The notes below the pieces were generated by a model, which was given only the letters and a program-made list of their open reading frames with translations, had not been told where the DNA came from and did not search any database. Made by a program: the position numbers and the translations under genes. Below, piece by piece: positions 9,235 through 18,720 of a DNA stretch of 64,000 bases. Source of the DNA: Bacteroidales bacterium (GTDB taxonomy: Bacteria > Bacteroidota > Bacteroidia > Bacteroidales > UBA6680); the NCBI GenBank assembly GCA_025210735.1, contig JAOARD010000001.1, forward strand, positions 62,001 to 126,000, written 5' to 3'. How positions within the stretch are numbered: position 1 is the stretch's first letter; every line of letters starts with the position of its first letter.

Positions 9235-9901
9235 TAATCTTATTAATAAGTTTGTCAATAGCTTTATCAAACAGGTTAAAAAGAGTCTCTCTCTCTTCCC
9301 ATTCATTTCTATTTAAAACTCCGTCAAGGAATATTGGTTCAGTATAATTATATAAATTTTCAGCTTTGCTACTATAAATATACTTATCAACAGGTATGTA
9401 CCCTCTGTTATTATACACATATACAGATAAAATTACTTCAGGCATAAAAGGATTGAGATTCAAAGTATCTGCTTTAGCAATAGAATCGTTAACAGACTCT
9501 TTCTTACCAAATTCAACACGTCCCTTTTCAAGTGTTTCATTAATATCTATCTCCACTCTGATGTAGCACTTGCTACTGCCTCTTCTAATGGCTTTCTGTA
9601 TCGATATTGATGGAAATCCGGCATCATCATACTTTGCAGATCTCATAAAACTTCTTATCGGAAGAAAGTCCAGTCCACACTCCATTCTTAATCGCCCCTC
9701 AAGATGACCATAAAGCATAACCTTAATGTTTTTCTTAACATCATTAATAGGTTCGTTGTAAGCTAATAATGGAGGCATTGCTTCTTCGCTGATATTCAGA
9801 TTAAAATCAAATAGAGCAATAGTTCTGTTTTTTAGATCGTAAGAATAAGCTGTAATTGCAGTGAATAGAATCAGAACACTGGTAAATAAAATTTTTTTCA
9901 T
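9227..9901 (-). CDS. Secreted protein of unknown function
   Basis: A 224-residue protein with a clear N-terminal signal peptide (MKKILFTSVLILFTAITAYS, cleavage probably after residue 20), so it is periplasmic or outer-membrane associated. I do not recognise the rest. It is a mixed alpha/beta sequence with an acidic middle and a basic amphipathic C-terminal end (NLFDKAIDKLINKIND). Its stop overlaps the anmK start, so the two are almost certainly translated from one transcript; a cell-envelope role is possible but only by this neighbourhood. Confidence 0.75.
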   Translation of the reverse strand: MKKILFTSVLILFTAITAYSYDLKNRTIALFDFNLNISEEAMPPLLAYNEPINDVKKNIKVMLYGHLEGRLRMECGLDFLPIRSFMRSAKYDDAGFPSISIQKAIRRGSSKCYIRVEIDINETLEKGRVEFGKKESVNDSIAKADTLNLNPFMPEVILSVYVYNNRGYIPVDKYIYSSKAENLYNYTEPIFLDGVLNRNEWEERETLFNLFDKAIDKLINKIND

Positions 9902-10238
9902 TGCTATAAATCTGTTTTTTTCATATTCACATGAAGCAAACTGCGAGCCAAAAATTGAAATCTTAGTAAAGACAATAATCAGATCGTGGTTTATTTCATC
10001 TGACAGTTCTGTTTTATTAATGTAGAATTATTAGTTAATACAAATATAAAAATTCATTTAAACACTTTTTGAATATCAATACGACTATTGATTGTAAATT
10101 ATTGTTGATTTGTGTAACTTCTTTTTAGCTTTGCTGTTTGTTTTTTGTATTAAGTGTACTATTTGAATATAACAAATTACTATATACATGTGTGTTAGAT
10201 GCGGGATGCATTATCGACATGCTATTTATTTTACTACT
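9902..10238. other. Divergent intergenic region, 337 bases
   Basis: This AT-rich region separates the secreted-protein/anmK pair from the acyl-CoA ligase gene. On the minus strand TATATTTG (complement of 10041-10048) could be the -7 box for the leftward pair. The rightward candidate promoter is listed separately. I see no RNA gene or long repeat here. Confidence 0.5.
10105..10133 (+). promoter_or_regulatory. Candidate promoter of the acyl-CoA ligase gene
   Basis: TTG (10105-10107), an 18-base spacer and TAGCTTTG (10126-10133) match the Bacteroidota -33/-7 promoter form. The ATG used for the gene is about 105 bases downstream. Confidence 0.45.
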
Positions 10239-12047
10239 ATGAGTAAAGAAAAATATTATTGTTATCGTAGCATTGGTGTGCTATTTAGAGAGAGGGTGTC
10301 TCAGTTTGGTGATAGAACTGCAATAAAATATCACGAAGGTGATATTAATTGCTGGAAAGATATGTCATGGAACTCTCTAAAGAATAATGTGGATATGGTT
10401 AGTTCCGGGTTGCTTACACTTGGAGCAAAAGAGCATGAGTTTATAGGTATCTATGCTGCAAATTATCACTATTGGCATATGGTTGATATTGCATCATTTG
10501 GATTCAGAGGAGTTACAATACCTGTTTTTGCAACCAGTAGCTCTGCTCAGATTAAATATATAGTTGATGAAACTGAACTTAAATACCTTTTTGTTGGTGA
10601 TCAGGAGCAGTATGATAATGTTTTATCTTTTTATAAAGGTTCATCTATAGAAAAGATTATAGTATTTGATGAAAGAACTGATCTAAAAGATTGTGATATA
10701 GCGATATATTTTAAGGATTTGTTGTTATTAGGAGATGAGAATATAGATGATAATTTATCATTGATAGATACATATCTTGATAGAGCTTCAGTTGATGATA
10801 TTGTTACTATAATTTATACTTCAGGAACAACAGGAGAACAAAAAGGAGTTATACTAAAGAATTCAAATTTTATGTTCGCGCTCTATACACATGATAGGCG
10901 GATAGATGTAACACCTAATGATAGTTCATTGGCATTTTTGCCAATGAGTCATGTATATGAAAGATCATGGTCGTACTATATAATGCATAGTGGTGCTGTA
11001 AATAATTTTATGATCAGTCCGCGAGATGTTCTTGATGGAATGCGTATTGTGAAACCGACTATGATGTGTACGGTTCCTCGCTTTTATGAGAAGGTTTATG
11101 ATGGAATATGGGAAAAAGTTTCAGGATGGAGTTCTATAAAACAATCTATTGTAAAATGGGCTGTAGTTGTTGGTAAAAGGTATGCTTATAGAAAGAAAGA
11201 AGGTAAAAAATTATTTTGGTTATTACAAATAAAGAATCTTATAGCTAATATTCTTGTTTTTAATAAAATAAAGAAAATATTTGGAGGAAGACTTCATATG
11301 AGTGCATGTGGTGGGGCAGCACTATCTCCACGTATTGTTGAATTCTTTCATGCAATGGGAATATTTGTAAATCATGGTTATGGACTAACTGAAACAACTG
11401 CAACAGTTACTTGTTATAAAGATCTTAATTATGAGTATGATAGTGTAGGGGAGCACCTTGATGATGTTGAGGTTCTTATAAATGAAGATAATGAAATTCT
11501 TGTAAAAGGAGATCTGCTTTTTCACGGATATTATAAGAAACAGAAAGAGACAGATGCTGTGTTTGATGGTGGCTGGTTCAGAACAGGTGATGCAGGAATA
11601 TTTACCGATCGTGGGAATTTGAGAATTACTGACAGAATTAAAGATATAATTAAGACATCCGGAGGTAAATATGTTGCTCCTCAGAAACTTGAAGGGATAT
11701 TCATACAAAGTAAATATATTGAACAAATAGCTGTTATAGGGAATAAGCGTAAGTATATATCAGCTCTTATAGTTCCTGCTTTTGAGAAGATAAAAGAATT
11801 TGCTGTTGAGAATGGTATTATATATAATTCAATTAAGGAATTGGTGTCTAATGAGCTTATAAATAAGCTTATATCTGTTGATATTGATAAGATGTCAATT
11901 GATTTGGCTCCATTTGAGCACATTGGAAGATTTACATTACTTGACAGAGAATTCTCTATTGATAGTGGTGAGTTAACTGCTACATTAAAGATAAGACGTA
12001 AAGCTATTAATACTATATATAAAGATCAGATAGACTCTATGTATTAG
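10239..12047 (+). CDS. Long-chain fatty acid--CoA ligase (AMP-forming)
   Basis: An adenylate-forming enzyme of about 602 residues that activates a fatty acid to acyl-AMP and then acyl-CoA. The ATP/AMP-binding loop IIYTSGTTGEQKGV lies near residue 190. The motifs MSHVYERSWSYY, HGYGLTETTATVTCY and GWFRTGDAG follow in family order, and the C-terminal lysine region is ITDRIKDIIKTSGGKYVAPQ. The start is placed at the ATG at 10239 (MSKEKYYCYRSIGVLFRERV), because the upstream in-frame ATG adds a cysteine-rich piece unlike the family. It resembles the FadD15/FAA-type long-chain ligases common in Bacteroidota. It is convergent with dnaE, with 19 bases between stops. Confidence 0.92.
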   Translation: MSKEKYYCYRSIGVLFRERVSQFGDRTAIKYHEGDINCWKDMSWNSLKNNVDMVSSGLLTLGAKEHEFIGIYAANYHYWHMVDIASFGFRGVTIPVFATSSSAQIKYIVDETELKYLFVGDQEQYDNVLSFYKGSSIEKIIVFDERTDLKDCDIAIYFKDLLLLGDENIDDNLSLIDTYLDRASVDDIVTIIYTSGTTGEQKGVILKNSNFMFALYTHDRRIDVTPNDSSLAFLPMSHVYERSWSYYIMHSGAVNNFMISPRDVLDGMRIVKPTMMCTVPRFYEKVYDGIWEKVSGWSSIKQSIVKWAVVVGKRYAYRKKEGKKLFWLLQIKNLIANILVFNKIKKIFGGRLHMSACGGAALSPRIVEFFHAMGIFVNHGYGLTETTATVTCYKDLNYEYDSVGEHLDDVEVLINEDNEILVKGDLLFHGYYKKQKETDAVFDGGWFRTGDAGIFTDRGNLRITDRIKDIIKTSGGKYVAPQKLEGIFIQSKYIEQIAVIGNKRKYISALIVPAFEKIKEFAVENGIIYNSIKELVSNELINKLISVDIDKMSIDLAPFEHIGRFTLLDREFSIDSGELTATLKIRRKAINTIYKDQIDSMY

Positions 12048-12066
12048 TATTTTATATAAAATTATA

Positions 12067-15003
12067 TTAAGAATATCGGGTATCTTCAATTATTTGTTGA
12101 TGCTCGATTTTTTTTACCTCAATACTTACATGACCATACTCAATAATTACCTTACCATTGATTTTATAAACACCTTTTCCTGAAAAAGGATATAACTTAG
12201 CAGAGTCAGGAAAATGTACAGTATCAATAAAATCCCCGTTTACATCAAGAAAAGTACCAAAGTACATTATATCTCTGTTCTTTGTCTTAGTATACTTAAT
12301 GGCAACAAGCTCTCCATAGATAATTACATTTTTATTCCCCATTCTAATAAGATCTTTGGATTGTAACATATTATGAGGTCTGTTTTTTAGAATGGTATAG
12401 TATGATTTTACTGTAAAGCCAAGAAATTCAATCTCGTCAAATATATCATCAGTAATAGAATCCTCAAATTTCGGAATATCAGATGATTTAATCTCGGAAT
12501 AAAATAACTTGTTATGTTTAGCCTCTTTACCTCTGTTTTTATTGATCTGCATCTTCCACATAGCAGATTTTTTACTTTCAGATATGTTTCTGAAAGCACC
12601 TGTATTTATCAATATTTTTATCTGTTCATGATCTATAGTGACCCTATCTGTAAAGTTATCAATAGATGTAAATAATCCGCCTAATCTTCTTTCGTTTAGA
12701 ATATTATATATTGTGTTGCTCTCAAGCGATTGTACAAGTCCTAATCCTAACCATACTGTATTTCCGTCGAGTTTAGTTAACTCATTACTGTTATTTATAC
12801 AAGGAAGTTCAATTATACCACCAAGTTTTTTAGCTTCTTTTATATATAGTTCGCTGGAGTAAAACCCTCCAAAATTGTTTATCACACTTACAATGAACTC
12901 TAAAGGATAATATGTTTTCAGGAACAGACTTTGATAACTCTCAACGGCGTATGAAGCAGAGTGTCCTTTGGCAAAGGCATAACCCGCGAAACTCTCAATC
13001 TGATTCCAAACCTCTTCAGTTAATCTTTTATTATGACCTCTCTCTTTGCAATTAAAGAAGAACTGACTTTTTATATCTTTTAATCTATTCTCCCTGTCTC
13101 TCTTTCCTGACATTATTCTTCTTAGTACATCAGCTTCAGCCAAACTAATACCTCCAAAAATATGTGCTACTTTAATTACATCCTCCTGGTATACCATAAT
13201 ACCATATGTGTCTGGCATTATTGAATATAAAATATTGTGTTTTTTACTGTTATACTCTTTATCTAAACTTCTTTTAATGTATTCATTCATCATACCACTT
13301 TTTGCTACTCCTGGTCTTATTATAGAGCTGGCAGCAACAAGTTTATTATATCCGTCAGCATTCAGTTTTGTGAGTAACATACGCATGGCAGGAGACTCAA
13401 TATAGAATGCTCCAATAGTATCGCCTCTGTTTATTTTGTCATTTATTCTTTTATCCTTTTTGTAGCTCTCAACATCATCTACATTTATATCTATTCCACG
13501 GGTTTTCTTAACAAGCTCAAGCGTATCTCTGATATGCCCTAATCCTCGTTGACTTAATATATCCAGTTTGCAGTAACCTATATCTTCGGCCTCTACCATA
13601 CTGAATTGTGTTGTATGAAAACCTTTTGGAGGTTTGAATGTTGCAATTACTTTTTGCAGAGGTTCTTTTGATATAATAATACCACTGGCATGTACACTTA
13701 ACTGATTAGGAATACCATCAAGTAATTTACTATATTTTATAACAAGTTTTCTGTATCTATCCTTCGCCGGATCAGATGTTTTCCTATTCTTACTTATTTC
13801 ATCAATTTCATGCTTTGGCAAACCAAAAACCTTACCAATTTCTCTTATTGCTGATTTAACAGAGAATGATACATACGTTGCAAGCAGAGCTGTATGTTTG
13901 TATTTGTTGAAGATATAACGGGTAATATCATCTCTGTCTTTCCAGGAGAAATCTATATCAAAGTCAGGAGGAGAGGATCTGTACAGATTAATAAATCGCT
14001 CAAAGTACAAATCCAGTTCAATTGGATCTACGTTGGTTATACCAAGACTATATGCAACGATGCTGTTAGCTCCACTTCCCCGACCAACATAATAATACCC
14101 TTTACTCTTTGCATATCTTATTATATCCCAATTTATAAGGAAGTATGAGCTAAACCCTTTTTCTTTTATCAGATTTAACTCTTTACTAGTTCTTTCTGTT
14201 ATCTGTTTTGTAAGAAATTTATATCTGGTTATAAGTCCTTTATATACAAGTTCTCTTAGTTTAGTATGATCATCGCTATCGTTATTTAATAGATTAGGTT
14301 CTCTTCTTTTATATTCAAATTCACTGCAATCTATTTGACAGGAGTCAAATATGTTTCTGGTATTTTTAATTATGTTCGGGAAATCAATGTAATCAGATAT
14401 AATATCTTTCGGATTAATGAGTATGTCATTCTCATCAGCCTCTTCCGTTTTAGGTAGTCTTGATAGTAGAGTATTATTATCTATAGCCCTTAATATTCTA
14501 TGTATATTATGATCTGTTTTGTTCAGGAATGTTGCAGAAAGATGAATTACTGTGTTCTCAGAAGGAATATTGTTTTTATTGAATTTGAAACGATTTAAAT
14601 CCTTGGGTTTTATACCTATATATTCATTATCATTTAGTTTATGTGTTATAGCCTTTTCATATGGATAAATTACTATGCAGTCATCTGATATGTTTACTCT
14701 TTCTGGAACTTCTCTATTGTTCACTAATATATCAGATAGTAGATTATTTATCTCATGTATACCTTTGTTGTTTCGGGCAATTGCTATAAACTCTTGATTA
14801 CTATTATTTCTGAAATCGACACCAATTATTGGCTTCAGACCTTTGCTTTTTGCATACTTAATATAGGTAACAATACCTGATGTACTATTTATATCTGTTA
14901 AAGCAATGTATTCTATTTTGTTAGATATAGCTGTATCAACAATTTTATTGATGGTTAATGCCCCATATCTTAAACTATATTGTGAGTGGCAGTTAATAAA
15001 CAT
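12067..15003 (-). CDS. Short DnaE-type DNA polymerase III alpha subunit (mutagenesis-cassette type)
   Basis: A 978-residue C-family replicative-type polymerase, clearly shorter than the usual housekeeping DnaE. The N-terminal PHP domain (residues 1-70: HSQYSLRYG, ALTDIN, PIIGVDF) has lost several metal ligands: Asn in the HxH position, Ile in place of the His of TDH. The polymerase active site is complete, with PDFDIDF near residues 345-350 and Asp481 in KLDILSQRGLGHIRDT, plus FAGYAFAKGHSASYA in the fingers. Helix-hairpin-helix and OB-fold regions follow, but there is no obvious C-terminal tau-binding domain. It lies 7 bases after dinB and is surely co-transcribed, which points to damage-induced translesion synthesis rather than chromosome replication. 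Confidence 0.9.
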   Translation of the reverse strand: MFINCHSQYSLRYGALTINKIVDTAISNKIEYIALTDINSTSGIVTYIKYAKSKGLKPIIGVDFRNNSNQEFIAIARNNKGIHEINNLLSDILVNNREVPERVNISDDCIVIYPYEKAITHKLNDNEYIGIKPKDLNRFKFNKNNIPSENTVIHLSATFLNKTDHNIHRILRAIDNNTLLSRLPKTEEADENDILINPKDIISDYIDFPNIIKNTRNIFDSCQIDCSEFEYKRREPNLLNNDSDDHTKLRELVYKGLITRYKFLTKQITERTSKELNLIKEKGFSSYFLINWDIIRYAKSKGYYYVGRGSGANSIVAYSLGITNVDPIELDLYFERFINLYRSSPPDFDIDFSWKDRDDITRYIFNKYKHTALLATYVSFSVKSAIREIGKVFGLPKHEIDEISKNRKTSDPAKDRYRKLVIKYSKLLDGIPNQLSVHASGIIISKEPLQKVIATFKPPKGFHTTQFSMVEAEDIGYCKLDILSQRGLGHIRDTLELVKKTRGIDINVDDVESYKKDKRINDKINRGDTIGAFYIESPAMRMLLTKLNADGYNKLVAASSIIRPGVAKSGMMNEYIKRSLDKEYNSKKHNILYSIMPDTYGIMVYQEDVIKVAHIFGGISLAEADVLRRIMSGKRDRENRLKDIKSQFFFNCKERGHNKRLTEEVWNQIESFAGYAFAKGHSASYAVESYQSLFLKTYYPLEFIVSVINNFGGFYSSELYIKEAKKLGGIIELPCINNSNELTKLDGNTVWLGLGLVQSLESNTIYNILNERRLGGLFTSIDNFTDRVTIDHEQIKILINTGAFRNISESKKSAMWKMQINKNRGKEAKHNKLFYSEIKSSDIPKFEDSITDDIFDEIEFLGFTVKSYYTILKNRPHNMLQSKDLIRMGNKNVIIYGELVAIKYTKTKNRDIMYFGTFLDVNGDFIDTVHFPDSAKLYPFSGKGVYKINGKVIIEYGHVSIEVKKIEHQQIIEDTRYS

Positions 15004-15010
15004 ATGTATG

Positions 15011-16156
15011 TTATTTTATTCCTATAGCTCTTCTTACTGTTTTGTCACCATATCTGTTATTTAACTTATCTAAAGTTTGATACAGTTTTATCATTTCGCT
15101 CTTATCTTCAAACATATTTATCTGATATGCACCATCAGACAGTTTAGAGAATCTAACTCCTATAAGTCTAACTAATAGTCTTTTATTGTATAAATTCCTG
15201 AAGATATCTTTGACTTTTGGAATAAGTATATGATCCATATTAGAAGGATTTACACGTATCTGTTTTGTATTAGTATTGAAGTCGGAATATCGTATTTTTA
15301 CAGATACTTCAGCTGTAAGCTTACTTTTGTTTCTTAATGAATGAGTTAACTGTTCTGTCATTCTGATAATATCCCTTTCTAGTTTATTGTAATCTGTTGT
15401 ATCAACCTCAAAGGTTCTTTCAGACGATATTGATTTTTGATCGTAGTATGGAACAACGGGTGTGTTATCTATTCCATTTGCTTTTTGCCATATAGTTGCT
15501 CCGTTTTTACCAAGAACATTTAGTAAAATTTGTGGATTTAACTCCTGAATAGTTCTTATATATTTAATGCCAAGCTGCCTTAGACTTTTATAGGTTACAG
15601 ATCCTACCATTGGTATTTTGTTAACTGTGAGAGGAGCGAGAAAACCAATCTCAGAACCATATTTTATAATCATATTACCATTTGGTTTTGATTCTGTAGT
15701 GGCAATTTTTGAGACTGTTTTATTCTTTGAGATACCATATGATATAGGCAAACCTAGCTCTTTTTTAATCTTAGTTTTAATATCATTTATTAATAGTGAC
15801 GAACTATAGAATTTATCCATTCCACTCATATCTATATAGAACTCATCAATTGATGTTTTTTCAAACAGAGGAACATTCTCTTTAATTATTTCTGTCACAG
15901 CTTTTGAGTTACTACTATATTTGTCAAAATCACCGCTTAAATATATAGCGTTAGGACATAGTCTTTTAGCCATCTTTATTGGCATAGCAGAATGAACACC
16001 AAATTTTCTTGCCTCGTAGCTGCACGCTGCAACCACACCTCTGTCGCTGGTGCCTCCAATTACAATTGGTTTGTTGAGTAAACTGTTATCATACAGCCTC
16101 TCAACCGAAACAAAAAAGGAGTCCAGATCCATATGTACAATTACTCTGTTTTGCAT
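15011..16156 (-). CDS. dinB: DNA polymerase IV (Y family)
   Basis: A 381-residue Y-family translesion polymerase. The catalytic palm shows VHMDLDSFFVSVE near the N-terminus and TSIDEFYIDMSG near residue 105, which supply the metal-binding acidic residues; YGISKNKTVSKIAT and the little-finger domain follow. Near the C-terminus YQINMF fits the Qxx(L/M)F beta-clamp-binding form. It is the first gene of a two-gene operon with the short dnaE and is divergent from a self-cleaving repressor gene 89 bases away. Together these make a damage-inducible mutagenesis cassette. The C-terminal tail after the clamp motif is typical of the Bacteroidota cassette-type DinB, by recollection only. Confidence 0.93.
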   Translation of the reverse strand: MQNRVIVHMDLDSFFVSVERLYDNSLLNKPIVIGGTSDRGVVAACSYEARKFGVHSAMPIKMAKRLCPNAIYLSGDFDKYSSNSKAVTEIIKENVPLFEKTSIDEFYIDMSGMDKFYSSSLLINDIKTKIKKELGLPISYGISKNKTVSKIATTESKPNGNMIIKYGSEIGFLAPLTVNKIPMVGSVTYKSLRQLGIKYIRTIQELNPQILLNVLGKNGATIWQKANGIDNTPVVPYYDQKSISSERTFEVDTTDYNKLERDIIRMTEQLTHSLRNKSKLTAEVSVKIRYSDFNTNTKQIRVNPSNMDHILIPKVKDIFRNLYNKRLLVRLIGVRFSKLSDGAYQINMFEDKSEMIKLYQTLDKLNNRYGDKTVRRAIGIK

Positions 16157-16189
16157 TTTTTAATTATAATATCTATTTTTGATTAAAAT

Positions 16190-16211
16190 ACAGTCAAAAT
16201 ACCGACTATAA
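16190..16211. promoter_or_regulatory. Candidate operator between dinB and the XRE/S24 repressor gene
   Basis: TACAGTC and GACTATA form an inverted repeat with 8 bases between the arms (6 of 7 positions pair). It is centred 45 bases before the repressor start and 44 bases before the dinB start, so one bound repressor dimer could control both directions. Confidence 0.45.
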
Positions 16212-16245
16212 TATAATCATTTTACGATATAACTTAATCTTTGTT

Positions 16246-17046
16246 ATGTTTTTTGGACAAAATATTAAGCTTTTGAGGAGACGCAGAAAACTATCACAGG
16301 CTGATGTTGCTTCATCAATTGATATTCCCAGAAGTTCTTATAGCGGATATGAGAATCAGGTGGTTCAACCTCCGTTTATCACACTTGTAAAGATATCTGA
16401 GTTCTTTAACCTATCTATCGACAAGCTTATAAAGTATGATCTGTCAACGGTATCGGAATTTCAGTTATCTGAACTTGAAAAAGGATTTGATGTAGATGTA
16501 AAAGGGGATAAGATCAGAGTACTTGCAACTACTGTTGATTCTGACAACAGAGAGAATGTTGAGCTGATTCCACATAAAGCAAAAGCCGGTTATACTGCTG
16601 GTTATAGCGATCCTGAATATATAAATTCACTACCGGTAATTAAATTGCCGTTTTTATCAGATAGTAAAAAGTACAGAGCTTTTCCGATATCGGGCGACTC
16701 TATGTTACCATTGGTTGATGGGACAATAATTATAGCAGAGTATATTAAAGATTGGAGAGATATCTCTGACGGAGATAACTGTATTGTTGTAACAGCAAAT
16801 GATGGGTTAGTTCTTAAGAAAGTATTTAACCGTATTAATGATGAGAGATCTCTATTGCTGATTTCATCTAATCCTGTTTATAAGCCATACTTTGTTGACA
16901 TTAACGATGTTCTTGAGGTATGGAAACAGGTTGCATATATTGGAACAGATGATTTATTTATAGGTGATGAAGATTCTTATAATAAGAGTATTATAACTGA
17001 TATGCAAAAGGATATAGCTCTTATTAAAAAGCGGATATTTGATTAA
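16246..17046 (+). CDS. XRE-family repressor with S24 (LexA-like) self-cleavage domain
   Basis: A 266-residue regulator. Residues 5-60 are a lambda-repressor-like helix-turn-helix (KLSQADVASSIDIPRSSYSGYE). Residues about 135-240 are an S24 peptidase fold with catalytic Ser152 in ISGDSMLP and Lys191 or Lys192 in GLVLKKVF. A cleavable Ala-Gly bond is present at 114-115 (KAGYTAGY; a second candidate is 118-119). In this family DNA damage, sensed through activated RecA, stimulates self-cleavage and derepression. It is divergent from dinB-dnaE with a candidate operator between, so it most probably represses that cassette and itself. Confidence 0.9.
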   Translation: MFFGQNIKLLRRRRKLSQADVASSIDIPRSSYSGYENQVVQPPFITLVKISEFFNLSIDKLIKYDLSTVSEFQLSELEKGFDVDVKGDKIRVLATTVDSDNRENVELIPHKAKAGYTAGYSDPEYINSLPVIKLPFLSDSKKYRAFPISGDSMLPLVDGTIIIAEYIKDWRDISDGDNCIVVTANDGLVLKKVFNRINDERSLLLISSNPVYKPYFVDINDVLEVWKQVAYIGTDDLFIGDEDSYNKSIITDMQKDIALIKKRIFD

Positions 17047-17096
17047 TACTGTTTTATGTTTGTTAGCAGAGAGGCTATTAGAAATATTATAAGCAG

Positions 17097-17104
17097 TATC
17101 TTTG
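17097..17104 (+). promoter_or_regulatory. Candidate -7 element of the transporter operon
   Basis: TATCTTTG matches TAnnTTTG 22 bases before the ATG at 17127. The -33 side is weak. Confidence 0.35.
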
Positions 17105-17126
17105 CTCCAAAATAGATTAATATATT

Positions 17127-18716
17127 ATGGAGTTTCTTTCAAATACTTATTTTGCTTTTTTTCTGATTGTTGCTTTAGGTTTTATATTAGGAAATATAAA
17201 AATCAAGGGTATATCTCTTGATATATCAGCGGTTATTTTTGTAGCTCTTATATTCGGGCATTACGGAATAATGATTCCAAAAGATTTTCAGTATATAGGC
17301 CTTGTACTGTTTATTTTTACTGTAGGAATACAAGCTGGCCCCGGTTTTTTCGATTCATTTAAAGCAAAAGGAAAACAGATTCTTATTGTTGCAACAGTAA
17401 TTGTTATTGCAGGAGCACTGTCAACGGTGGGAGTCTCTTATATTTTTGGAATAGATCCTAATATAGCAATAGGAATGTTTACAGGTGCACTTACCAGTTC
17501 TCCTGGTCTTGCAGCTGCTATTGATACCACAAATTCACCTTTAGCTTCTATAGGATATGGTATAGCTTACCCGTTTGGTGTTCTTGGAGTTATATTATTT
17601 GTGAGATTCCTTCCGAATATGGTAAGATCAAATGTAAAGGATGCAGAAAAGGTTATTGCACGCGAACATAGAGCTGATCATCCGGAGATAATATTTAAAC
17701 AGTTTGAGGTACAGAACGATAATGTTATAGGTAAAGCGATAGGAGAGATGAAGGTACGAGCAATGACAGGTGCTAGTATATCTCGTGTACGCCATAATGA
17801 CGTTACGTTTACACCAAACCCATCAACAATACTTAACAGAGGAGATGTGATAAGGGCTGTAGGAACAAACAGTTCATTAGATAAAATAGAAGTACTTATT
17901 GGAAGAGAGACAGATAAAGATGTTACTTTAAGTTCAAAGTATGAAGTTCAGTCAATTCTTGTTACAAATAAAGAGATTGTAAACAAAACTATACGACAAC
18001 TTAACTTAATGACTACTTTCAATGCTCTTATTACCCGTATACGTAGAAGTGGTATTGATATTACACCTCATTCAGGTTCATATATAAAGTTTGGAGATAA
18101 ACTTATGGTTTCATGTGACAAAGGTAATATGAAACAGGTTGTTTCTCTTCTGGGTAATGATAGTCGTCGACTTTCTGATACAGATTTGTTTCCTGTTGCA
18201 GCAGGTATTATTCTCGGAGTTCTTGTAGGTAAAATGAATATACAGTTTACTGATGGTTTTTCATTTAGTCCGGGACTTACCGGAGGGGTACTCGCTGTGG
18301 CTTTAATACTTAGTAATATTGGAAAAACCGGACCAATAATATGGACAATGACAGGATCTGCAAATCAACTTTTACGACAGTTGGGATTACTATTCTTTTT
18401 AGCTCCTGTAGGAACAAATGCCGGAGCACAACTGGTATCAACATACAATCAGTATGGTATTAAGCTATTTGTTATTGGTGCTTTAATAACTATATTACCA
18501 ATGATTATTGGAGCAATTGTAGGTAAGTTAGTGTATAAGATTAATATACTTACTCTTATGGGAACAATAACCGGAGGAATGACCAGTACTCCGGGTTTAG
18601 CTGCTGCTGATACTATGACAACAACAGATGCTCCAAGTGTAGCTTATGCAACCGTATATCCAATAGCAATGGTTTTGCTTATCCTTGTTGTTCAAATAAT
18701 AAGTATAATACTCTAA
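17127..18716 (+). CDS. AspT/YidE/YbjL-family antiporter-like membrane protein
   Basis: A 529-residue integral membrane protein with the duplicated Asp-Ala-exchanger fold. The two halves carry the matching signatures TGALTSSPGLAAAIDTTNS (near residue 130) and TGGMTSTPGLAAADTMT (near residue 490). Between them lie two soluble TrkA-C (RCK_C) domains at about residues 190-350 (GKAIGEMKVRAMTGASI, then NKTIRQLNLMTTFNALI). This architecture is that of YidE/YbjL proteins, related to the aspartate:alanine exchanger AspT; the actual substrate is unknown. It is followed after 4 bases by an AEC-family transporter gene, so the two are probably one operon. Confidence 0.88.
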   Translation: MEFLSNTYFAFFLIVALGFILGNIKIKGISLDISAVIFVALIFGHYGIMIPKDFQYIGLVLFIFTVGIQAGPGFFDSFKAKGKQILIVATVIVIAGALSTVGVSYIFGIDPNIAIGMFTGALTSSPGLAAAIDTTNSPLASIGYGIAYPFGVLGVILFVRFLPNMVRSNVKDAEKVIAREHRADHPEIIFKQFEVQNDNVIGKAIGEMKVRAMTGASISRVRHNDVTFTPNPSTILNRGDVIRAVGTNSSLDKIEVLIGRETDKDVTLSSKYEVQSILVTNKEIVNKTIRQLNLMTTFNALITRIRRSGIDITPHSGSYIKFGDKLMVSCDKGNMKQVVSLLGNDSRRLSDTDLFPVAAGIILGVLVGKMNIQFTDGFSFSPGLTGGVLAVALILSNIGKTGPIIWTMTGSANQLLRQLGLLFFLAPVGTNAGAQLVSTYNQYGIKLFVIGALITILPMIIGAIVGKLVYKINILTLMGTITGGMTSTPGLAAADTMTTTDAPSVAYATVYPIAMVLLILVVQIISIIL

Positions 18717-18720
18717 ATAT

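Noticed and set aside
15618-15809. Short frames antisense to dinB and to most other genes
   Set aside because: They lie fully inside well-supported genes and show no family features of their own.
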